This document shows positions 1 to 5,364 of a DNA stretch of 5,364 nucleotides, piece by piece; within the stretch, counting starts at the first letter, position 1; every line of letters begins with the position of its first letter. The position numbers and the translations under genes are program-made. Source of the stretch: an uncultured Lachnospiraceae bacterium (GTDB lineage: Bacteria; Bacillota_A; Clostridia; Lachnospirales; Lachnospiraceae); contig CAJUQU010000283.1 in the NCBI GenBank assembly GCA_910588595.1, positions 1 through 5,364 on the forward strand, given 5' to 3'. Below the pieces are notes generated by a model. It saw only the letters and a program-made list of their open reading frames with translations, was not told where the DNA came from and ran no database searches.

Positions 1-1
1 C

Positions 2-1510
2 AGGGGGCTTGCAGCGTGCGGTGCACATGTGGACACCGCGATCCCGCACAGGATACGCGATGGGTACGGCTTGAACGAACATCTGATACAGGAGGCGTAC
101 GACGCCGGTACTGACACTGTGCTCACCTGTGACAACGGCATTGCCGCGTATGATAAGATCGCATTTGCGAATGAGCTCAAAATGACAGTGATCGTGACGG
201 ATCACCATGAGGTTCCCTACGATGAGGTTGACGGGGAGAGGCGGTACAATGTGCCGCAGGCAAGCGCGGTCATCGATCCCAAGCAGGAGGACTGCAGATA
301 CCCGTTTTCAGGGATCTGCGGCGCAGTGGTGGCGTACAAGCTCGTTCTTGCGCTGGCGGCGGCGAACGGGGGTGTACACTGGCGGGATGTGATGGAGTCA
401 GATCTTGGTCTGGAGCTGTTGGAGTTTGCGGCGTTTGCCACGATCGGGGACGTGATGGAACTGCGCGATGAGAACCGCATTATCGTAAAGAGCGGACTGG
501 AACTGATGGCGCACACGCGGAATATCGGGTTGAAAGCGCTGATGCAGGCGACGGAGACAAAGCCGGAGAGCATAAAGCCTTACACGATCGGTTTTGTGCT
601 CGGTCCCTGTCTCAATGCCACGGGAAGGCTGGACACGGCGGTCAACGCGCTGGAGCTGTTTCAGACCACAGATGCGGGCAGGGCAGCGGTTCTGGCAGGT
701 GATCTGAAAGCTATGAATGACAGCCGAAAGGAGCTCACACTAAAAGGGGTTGACGAGGCGGTAGCGCAGATTGAGAACAGCGGACTTATGCAGGACAGGG
801 TACTTGTCGTGTATCTGCCCAAAGTGCACGAGAGCCTCGCGGGCATCATCGCGGGCAGAGTCCGCGAGAAGTATGGAAAACCAGCATTTGTGCTCACCAA
901 GGCGGAGGAGGGCGTAAAAGGTTCCGGGCGCTCCATCGAGGCATTTCACATGTATGATGAGCTGACAAAGTGCAAGGAGCTCTTCACGAAATATGGGGGA
1001 CACAAGCTTGCAGCAGGTCTGTCCCTTGCGGAGGAGGACGTGGACGAGCTCCGGCGCAGACTCAATGAGAACTGTCGGCTGACAGACGAGGATTTTGAGG
1101 AGAAAGTGCTGATCGACGTGCCGATGCCGATGGCGTATGCAAGTATTGACTTTGTCGCGGAGCTTGCGCGGCTCGAACCTTTTGGAAACGGCAATCCCAA
1201 GCCGCAGTTTGCACAGAAAAACGTCCGCTTTCTCAGCGGGCGGGTGCTCGGAGCCAAACACAACGTGGGGAAGTACACAGTGGCGGACGAGGAGGGCAGG
1301 AGGCATGAGCTGATCTATTTTGGCGATTTGGAGGCATTTCATGCATATGTGGCTGCAAAATATGGCACCGACGCGCTGGACAGACTTTACCAAACAGGTG
1401 CGCTCAGCGTACAGTCCCAGCCGATCGTTCTGTCCGTCGTATATTATCCGGATGTGAACGAGTACCGGGGAAATGTGTCCCTGCAGATGGTCATGAAGTA
1501 TTACCAGTAA
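2..1510 (+). CDS. recJ: Single-stranded-DNA-specific exonuclease RecJ, 5'-truncated by the window edge
   Basis: RecJ degrades single-stranded DNA 5' to 3' in recombination and mismatch or base-excision repair in the cytoplasm. The frame is open from base 2 and codes 502 visible residues. Counting from there, I see DNGI (44-47), the family-naming DHH in VTDHHEVP (67-69), the GPCLNATGR segment (201-209), a DHHA1 domain with GSGRS (307-311) and GGH (332-334), and a C-terminal OB-fold starting near FGNGNP (394-399). The first metal-binding motif, usually DYDxDG, lies upstream and is not seen. RecJ proteins are usually about 570 residues or more, so roughly 80 are missing. The GTG at 29 is internal: the family-like sequence GLAACGAHVDTAIPHR runs straight through it. 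No frameshift is visible. In Bacillus recJ is followed by apt and relA; here a 435-base stretch without a firm gene follows. The identification is secure; the true start cannot be seen. Confidence 0.96.
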   Translation, partial: RGLAACGAHVDTAIPHRIRDGYGLNEHLIQEAYDAGTDTVLTCDNGIAAYDKIAFANELKMTVIVTDHHEVPYDEVDGERRYNVPQASAVIDPKQEDCRYPFSGICGAVVAYKLVLALAAANGGVHWRDVMESDLGLELLEFAAFATIGDVMELRDENRIIVKSGLELMAHTRNIGLKALMQATETKPESIKPYTIGFVLGPCLNATGRLDTAVNALELFQTTDAGRAAVLAGDLKAMNDSRKELTLKGVDEAVAQIENSGLMQDRVLVVYLPKVHESLAGIIAGRVREKYGKPAFVLTKAEEGVKGSGRSIEAFHMYDELTKCKELFTKYGGHKLAAGLSLAEEDVDELRRRLNENCRLTDEDFEEKVLIDVPMPMAYASIDFVAELARLEPFGNGNPKPQFAQKNVRFLSGRVLGAKHNVGKYTVADEEGRRHELIYFGDLEAFHAYVAAKYGTDALDRLYQTGALSVQSQPIVLSVVYYPDVNEYRGNVSLQMVMKYYQ

Positions 1511-1519
1511 AGGGAAGAC

Positions 1520-1576
1520 ATGGATTTTTATGATATGCTTAATCCTTTGTTAAGAAAAATAATCTTATTTTTATGA
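1520..1576 (+). CDS. Possible 18-residue small ORF just after recJ
   Basis: An ATG ten bases after the recJ stop opens MDFYDMLNPLLRKIILFL and closes at TGA. It has a good Shine-Dalgarno, AAAGGGA at 1509-1515, which overlaps the recJ stop, so translation could be coupled. The C-terminal half is hydrophobic with two basic residues, like a short amphipathic or membrane-seeking peptide. I recognise no family. It may instead be the surviving start of a lost gene, or chance: an 18-codon ORF in AT-rich DNA is weak evidence. Confidence 0.2.
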   Translation: MDFYDMLNPLLRKIILFL

Positions 1577-1589
1577 ATTAAACACATTT

Positions 1590-1617
1590 CTGACACATTT
1601 ATTGGTTATAGTAATAT
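1590..1617 (+). promoter_or_regulatory. Candidate sigma-A-type promoter for a short transcript
   Basis: CTGACA at 1590-1595 matches five of six bases of the -35 consensus. It is 16 bases upstream of TAATAT (1612-1617), a four-of-six -10 match. The overlapping TATAGT (1607-1612) is a better -10 but has no good -35 at normal spacing. The DNA just upstream (1550-1581) is almost pure A/T and contains a weak AAAAAT/ATTTTT dyad; it could act as an UP element. Transcription would start near 1619-1625 and meet the terminator at 1667-1704. AT-rich DNA gives such hexamers easily, so this is tentative. Confidence 0.33.
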
Positions 1618-1619
1618 AC

Positions 1620-1705
1620 AGATAGTTGAAACACTCACTATCTCCCCCCTCATAAGAAAATATGCGATAAGAGCCAGGTCTTCCTGGCTCTTATTGTGTC
1701 TTTTG
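1620..1705 (+). ncRNA. Candidate C-rich small RNA ending in an intrinsic terminator
   Basis: Between the candidate promoter and the terminator there is no coding frame, but there is an orderly layout. A perfect 7-bp inverted repeat AGATAGT/ACTATCT (1620-1626 and 1637-1643) has a 10-base loop. A run TCTCCCCCCTC (1641-1651) follows, predicted to be largely single-stranded, then an A-rich spacer, then the 12-bp terminator stem. Exposed C-rich segments that pair with Shine-Dalgarno sequences are known in Gram-positive regulators such as the Staphylococcus RsaE group. Assigning that role here is inference from layout alone. If transcription starts at 1624 the 5' hairpin would be cut to four base pairs, which weakens the model. 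Confidence 0.3.
1667..1704. terminator. Strong rho-independent terminator, probably bidirectional
   Basis: ATAAGAGCCAGG (1667-1678) and CCTGGCTCTTAT (1683-1694) form a perfect 12-bp stem with a TCTT loop, and G-U and C-G pairs can extend it by about four. On the + strand it is followed by TGTGTCTTTTGTT. On the - strand it is followed by CGCATATTTTCTT. Both tails are moderately T-rich, so it could end transcription coming from recJ or a short RNA and also from a gene on the opposite strand. It isolates murE from recJ. Confidence 0.75.
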
Positions 1706-1706
1706 T

Positions 1707-1901
1707 TCATCCCGGTAGTCGGAGCGTGAACAGCAGCGCGTCCTCTGTGCAAATTCTGTATTTCTCCGCACGCTTTTCTTGATAAAACGCGGGGGATATG
1801 GTATTCTTTAGATACGGTTCAGTCCGATGCCTGGAGAGGTCTGTTACGGGAGGCCGCAGGCTGGGCGGATAGGTTTGTAGAATTTCAATATTTTGATAAT
1901 A
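1707..1901 (-). pseudogene. Start-less open frame on the minus strand, possible C-terminal gene relic
   Basis: Reading the minus strand from 1901 down to the TGA at 1709-1707 gives 64 codons with no ATG, GTG or TTG. The frame is closed upstream by TAA at 1904-1902. The product looks protein-like, with segments such as RTEPYLKNTISPAFYQEKR and AEKYRICTEDALLFTLRLPG at its end. The stop lies 12 bases before the terminator stem, the usual place for a gene's end, and the minus-strand tail of that terminator is T-rich. I read this as the possible C-terminal remnant of a gene or a dispersed repeat. I do not recognise the family. Against it: 64 open codons can arise by chance, the plus strand is also open across most of the region (1730-1915, likewise start-less), and a start-less frame cannot be expressed as it stands. 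Confidence 0.27.
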
Positions 1902-1915
1902 TTATAAGAGTATAG
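1875..1915 (+). promoter_or_regulatory. AT-rich probable promoter region of murE-priA
   Basis: The base composition turns sharply A/T-rich here, directly upstream of the murE ribosome site. Possible -10 elements are GATAAT (1895-1900) and TATAAG (1903-1908), each five of six to consensus. Neither has a good -35 at normal distance: TTGTAG at 1875-1880 matches only three bases and is 14 or 22 bases away. A terminator upstream and no other gene between imply that a promoter must lie in 1705-1930. The exact position is not determined. Confidence 0.33.
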
Positions 1916-1926
1916 GAAAAATCAGC

Positions 1927-1933
1927 AAAGGGG
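1927..1933 (+). promoter_or_regulatory. Shine-Dalgarno site of murE, deciding the start
   Basis: AAAGGGG lies 12 bases before ATG 1946 and only 3 bases before the in-frame GTG 1937. The GTG is too close for normal initiation. The ATG spacing is slightly long but usable, so ATG 1946 is preferred. Confidence 0.5.
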
Positions 1934-1945
1934 CAAGTGATAGAA

Positions 1946-3424
1946 ATGGTTCAGTGTAGGGATCTGCTTAGGGGTTTTGAGTACGAATGTATCAAGGGCA
2001 GCACAAATGTCGCGGTATCTGAGGTGGTAAATGACTCCAGAAAGATTACAGAGGGCTGTCTTTTTATATGCATACAGGGGGCAAAGTTTGACGGTCACAC
2101 GGCGGCGGCAGAGGCGGTACACAAGGGTGCGGCAGTGATCGTGGTCAATCATGAGGTGGAACTCGGGGACGGGGCGGAGGTGACAGTGATCCGGGTTGCG
2201 GATACCAGATATGCGATGGCGTTCATTGCGGCGAATTATTATGGAAATCCGGCTGACGGTATGAAGATCATCGGTGTGACAGGGACAAAGGGAAAGACAA
2301 CAACGGCATATTTCGTCAAGTACATATTGGAGAAGGCAGGCTACAAGGTAGGGCTTGTCGGGACGGTCGAGGCGATCATAGGGGATAAAGTGATTCCTGC
2401 GACGAACACGACACCTGAGTCCACCACACTGCAAAGATATTTTAAGGAAATGAAGGAAGCGGGATGCCAGGTGGTCGTGATGGAAGCGTCGTCGCAGGGG
2501 CTCAAAATGCACCGGACACAGGGATTCGTGTTTGATTACGGCATATTTACCAATCTGGAGCCGGATCATATCGCGCCGGATGAGCACGCGACCTTTGAGG
2601 AGTATCTTGCGTGCAAGGCGATGCTGTTTCGGCAGTGCAGAGTCGGCATCGTCAACTGTGACGACAGGCACTGGAGACAGATCACTGAGGGGCACACCTG
2701 CGCGCTGGAGACCTACGGTTTTGATGAAGGCGCAGACTTGCGCGGAAGCGACTTGAACCTTGTGACCGGGGCAGGTTTTCTGGGGATCGACTTCAAGGTG
2801 TCCGGTCTGCTGGATATGGAGATACAGACAGATATTCCGGGGAAATTCAACGCCTACAATGCGCTGACGGCAGTTGCGATCTGCAGACATTTCGGCGTGA
2901 AGGAGCAGGACATCAAGAATGCGCTTCTGGGTGCAAAAGTGAAAGGCAGGATCGAGATGGTAAAGGTGTCAGATGATTTCACCCTGATGATCGATTATGC
3001 GCACAATGCCATGGCACTCGAAAGTCTGCTCGCCACACTCAGGGAGTACCAGCCTGCCCGGCTCGTGTGCCTCTTTGGCTGCGGCGGGAACCGCTCAAAG
3101 CTCAGACGCTACGAGATGGGAGAGGTGAGCGGGCGGCTTGCGGACCTCACGATCATCACGTCGGACAATCCGCGCTTTGAGGAGCCGCAGGATATCATCG
3201 AGGATATCAAGGTCGGCATCGGCAGGACGGACGGCAGGTACATCGAGATCTGCGACCGCAGGGAGGCAGTCAAGTATGCCATCACACACGGGCAGAAAGG
3301 GGATATCATCGTGCTTGCCGGGAAAGGGCATGAGGACTACCAGGAGATCAGAGGAGTCAAATATCCGATGGATGAGCGGGTGATCATTCAGGAAATATTA
3401 GAGGAGCTTGACGGTGTCAGATGA
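1946..3424 (+). CDS. murE: UDP-N-acetylmuramoyl-L-alanyl-D-glutamate--2,6-diaminopimelate ligase (MurE family)
   Basis: MurE adds the third residue of the peptidoglycan stem peptide to UDP-MurNAc-L-Ala-D-Glu, using ATP, in the cytoplasm. From ATG 1946 the protein has 492 residues, normal for the family; GTG 1937 would add three. The three Mur domains are visible: an N-terminal substrate domain, an ATPase domain with GTKGKTTT (113-120), NTTPESTT, and the lysine of LACKAMLF (K224, the position of the carbamylated lysine), then a C-terminal domain with DYAH (350-353), GCGGNR (378-383), DNPR (407-410) and GKGHE (459-463). DNPR is the signature of meso-diaminopimelate rather than lysine addition. 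Odd points: the usual SSHAL/SSHGL is SSQGL (182-186), and the usual RDHLDYHG is EPDHIAPDEH. I recall this variant from Clostridia, but it may mark a MurE paralogue, so whether it is the main MurE is not proved. priA follows after 22 bases. Confidence 0.93.
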   Translation: MVQCRDLLRGFEYECIKGSTNVAVSEVVNDSRKITEGCLFICIQGAKFDGHTAAAEAVHKGAAVIVVNHEVELGDGAEVTVIRVADTRYAMAFIAANYYGNPADGMKIIGVTGTKGKTTTAYFVKYILEKAGYKVGLVGTVEAIIGDKVIPATNTTPESTTLQRYFKEMKEAGCQVVVMEASSQGLKMHRTQGFVFDYGIFTNLEPDHIAPDEHATFEEYLACKAMLFRQCRVGIVNCDDRHWRQITEGHTCALETYGFDEGADLRGSDLNLVTGAGFLGIDFKVSGLLDMEIQTDIPGKFNAYNALTAVAICRHFGVKEQDIKNALLGAKVKGRIEMVKVSDDFTLMIDYAHNAMALESLLATLREYQPARLVCLFGCGGNRSKLRRYEMGEVSGRLADLTIITSDNPRFEEPQDIIEDIKVGIGRTDGRYIEICDRREAVKYAITHGQKGDIIVLAGKGHEDYQEIRGVKYPMDERVIIQEILEELDGVR

Positions 3425-3432
3425 GTCGGAAT

Positions 3433-3438
3433 AAAGGA
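3433..3438 (+). promoter_or_regulatory. Shine-Dalgarno site of priA
   Basis: AAAGGA sits 8 bases before ATG 3447, a standard spacing, and supports that start. It lies in the 22-base gap after murE, with no room for a separate promoter or terminator between the two genes, which supports cotranscription. Confidence 0.7.
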
Positions 3439-3446
3439 ACAAGGCT

Positions 3447-5347
3447 ATGACAGGCAGATTTGCTAATATTATAGTGGACATATCCCATGAAAAGGTCGAC
3501 AGACCTTTTCAGTATCGTATACCGGATGCGCTGATGGGAAAGCTTGAGGTCGGAATGGCTGTGATGATACCCTTTGGGCGTGGCAATAAGCAGATCAAGG
3601 GATATGTGATGGAGATCACCGACAGGGTGGGGTACGATGAGTCAAAGCTGAAATCCGTCGACTCTATAGTGAGGGACAGCATCAGCGCCCATGGCGATTC
3701 TATCAGACTGGCGTGGTGGATCAGGGAAAATTATGGATCGACGATGATCGCCGCGCTTAAGACAGTACTTCCGGTGAAAAAAAAGATAAAGCAGGTTGTC
3801 AAAAAGACAATTGTCTGTAAGGTCGATGCGGATACGGCGTCACAGAAAGCATTGGAATTTGAGTCAAAGAACCAGAAGGCCAAAGCACGGCTTATGCGGG
3901 AGCTCGCAAGGCAGCCAGCGCTGCCGCAATCTCTGATCACGGGAAAGCTAAATGTCACAACACAGACGATACAGACGCTGGAAAAAGCAGAGCTCATCGA
4001 GGTACAGACAGAAGATATATACAGAAGTGCGCTGCCGGAGCAACTCTCTGCTCCACCCAGGGACAGCTGGCAGAAAAAACAGTTGTCCGGGAATCAGAGC
4101 AGGATCGTGGACAGTATTGCCGCTGATTTCAGAGCGGGTGTGCGCAGGACATATTTGATTCATGGAGTGACAGGCAGCGGCAAGACGGAAGTCTATATGG
4201 AACTGATCGGGAGGATCATCGCGGATGGCAGGCAGGCAGTTATGCTCATACCAGAGATCGCCCTTACCTATCAGACACTTATGCGGTTTTACCAGCGGTT
4301 TGGTGACAGGGTGTCCGTGATGAACTCGCGCCTTTCTGCCGGTGAGCGCTCTGACCAGTATGAGCGCGCGGCGAGGGGGGATATTGACATCATGATCGGT
4401 CCGCGGTCCGCGCTGTTTGCGCCGTTTGAGCGGCTGGGGCTTGTGATCATGGACGAGGAGCATGAGGGCAGCTACAAGAGCGAGAGTATGCCCAAATACC
4501 ACGCAAGAGAGGTGGCAGGTGAACTATGCCGCATGAAGAACGCCAGTTTGGTACTGGGCTCTGCAACGCCGTCGATCGAGACCTACTACCGGGCAAAAAA
4601 AGGGGAGATCGGACTGTTTGTGCTGAAGGAAAGGCTTGCAGGCGGACAGCTTCCAAAAGTGTATGTGGAGGATCTGCGGAGTGAGTTAAAAAGCGGGAAC
4701 CGCTCAATATTCAGCAGGAGACTCTACGGATTGATCGATGACAGGCTGAAAAAAGGCGAGCAGACGATGCTCTTTATCAACCGCAGGGGATATGCGGGCT
4801 TCGTGTCGTGCCGGTCGTGCGGTCATGTCATGAAGTGCCCTCACTGCGACGTGTCCCTGTCGGAACACACGGACCGTTACAGGAAAGTGAGCAGGCTGGT
4901 ATGCCATTACTGTGGTTTTGTGATGCCGGGGGTTACGAGCTGCCCAAAGTGCGGTTCGAAGTACATTCTGGGTTTCAGGGCGGGAACACAGCAGATCGAG
5001 GAGCTTTTGAACAGGGAATTTCCGGCGGCGCGCGTGCTTCGGATGGATGCGGACACGACAAAGAGCAAGGACAGCTATGAACGGATCCTGTCGCAGTTTG
5101 CGGACGGAGAGGCAGATATCCTCGTGGGGACGCAGATGATCGTGAAGGGGCATGATTTTGCCAGGGTTACGCTGGTGGGGGTCCTGGCGGCGGATATGTC
5201 CCTGCATGCCGGTGATTACAGGGCAGGTGAGCGGACTTTCCAGCTGCTCACGCAGGCAGCCGGGCGGGCGGGCAGAAGTGCGCTTGCGGGGGAGGTTGTC
5301 ATACAGACCTACCAGCCAGAGCATTACGCCGTCGTTCATGCAGCCAG
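3447..5347 (+). CDS. priA: Primosomal protein N' (replication restart helicase PriA), 3'-truncated
   Basis: PriA binds stalled forks and D-loops, unwinds the lagging-strand end and reloads the replicative helicase. About 633 native residues are present; E. coli PriA has 732, so roughly 100 are missing. In order: the N-terminal 3'-DNA-binding domain (VDRPFQYRIP near 17-26), a lysine-rich linker around 110-120, Walker A GVTGSGKTE (240-248), Walker B DEEH (336-339), motif III GSATPS (371-376), eight zinc-ligand cysteines (455, 458, 464, 467, 486, 489, 499, 502), motif V GTQM...KGHD (561-570) and motif VI QAAGRAGR (603-610). All catalytic motifs are intact and no stop or frameshift interrupts the frame. 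The apparent reading continues to the window end, but codons from base 5348 on (DRKSV) come from adapter sequence, so I end the gene at 5347. A 10-bp stem-loop lies in codons 14-22. Probably cotranscribed with murE. Confidence 0.96.
3488..3511 (+). other. Perfect 10-bp stem-loop inside the start of priA
   Basis: TGAAAAGGTC (3488-3497) and GACCTTTTCA (3502-3511) are perfect inverted repeats around a GACA loop, 41 bases after the A of the priA start codon. The 3' arm carries TTTT, but no T-run follows the stem, so it is not a standard terminator. It falls on the conserved HEKVDRPF-coding stretch. As mRNA it would be a stable hairpin just beyond the initiation region, with possible effect on elongation or mRNA stability. 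The structure is certain; any function is inference. Confidence 0.6.
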
Positions 5348-5364
5348 AGATCGGAAGAGCGTCG
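5348..5364 (+). other. Illumina TruSeq adapter remnant at contig end
   Basis: The last 17 bases, AGATCGGAAGAGCGTCG, equal the first 17 bases of the TruSeq read-2 adapter read-through sequence (universal adapter, reverse complement). The first 13 are common to both TruSeq adapters and the GTCG tail is specific to this one. In frame they code DRKSV after HAAR, where PriA homologues normally continue differently. This is not genomic DNA. Confidence 0.95.

Noticed and set aside
29..31. GTG as the start of a 493-residue RecJ
   Set aside because: Family-like sequence continues upstream in frame to base 2, and the first catalytic motif would be missing. The gene simply begins outside the window.
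740..1393. 217-codon open frame on the minus strand opposite recJ
   Set aside because: Shadow of recJ; no domain and no ribosome site that I could support.
1829..1861. GCCTG/CAGGC and GGTCT/AGGCC nested pairings as a riboswitch upstream of murE
   Set aside because: Stems are only five base pairs with a G-U and an internal mismatch, they match no riboswitch I know, and they may lie upstream of the transcription start.
1730..1915. Plus-strand open frame in the recJ-murE gap
   Set aside because: It has no ATG, GTG or TTG start and no ribosome site, and less protein-like composition than the minus-strand frame in the same DNA; probably a mirror of it or chance.
1922..2890. 322-codon open frame on the minus strand opposite murE
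   Set aside because: It lies entirely opposite a well-conserved gene, is rich in Cys, His and Arg with no recognisable domain, and is the usual antisense shadow of GC-biased codons.
3777..3784. Run of eight A in priA as a slippage or frameshift site
   Set aside because: The frame is intact on both sides and the run codes lysines in a linker; nothing suggests programmed slippage.
3948..5339. Several minus-strand open frames opposite priA
   Set aside because: All overlap intact PriA motifs on the plus strand and show no family features of their own.

Overview
The window holds three housekeeping genes, all on the + strand: the 3' part of recJ, a complete murE-family ligase gene, and most of priA. 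Protein sequence and codon style point to a Gram-positive anaerobe of the Clostridia, most likely Lachnospiraceae. This rests on family resemblance recalled from memory, not on a search. The DNPR motif of the MurE protein predicts meso-diaminopimelate peptidoglycan, which fits that group. I see no phage, IS element, CRISPR array, defence system, tRNA or rRNA, and no convincing new multi-gene system.

Layout. Bases 2-1510 are recJ without its first ~80 codons (single-strand 5'-3' exonuclease). Bases 1511-1945 are a long non-coding stretch. It holds a possible 18-codon ORF, an AT-rich segment with promoter-like hexamers, a short hairpin followed by a C6 run, a strong bidirectional terminator, and an opposite-strand open frame that has no start codon and looks like a gene relic. 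Then come a probable murE promoter region and Shine-Dalgarno site. Bases 1946-3424 are murE. A 22-base gap leads to priA (3447 to the window end), the replication-restart helicase, so murE and priA probably form one transcription unit. A perfect 10-bp stem-loop lies about 40 bases inside priA.

The last 17 bases (5348-5364) exactly match the start of the Illumina TruSeq read-2 adapter. They are almost certainly adapter carried into the assembly, so the window end is a contig end and the last codons of the apparent PriA are not biological.

RecJ and PriA both serve DNA repair and restart of stalled forks, while MurE makes the peptidoglycan stem peptide. Their adjacency looks like ordinary chromosomal housekeeping order. 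The points most worth checking are the adapter, the candidate C-rich small RNA, the reverse-strand relic and the hairpin inside priA.
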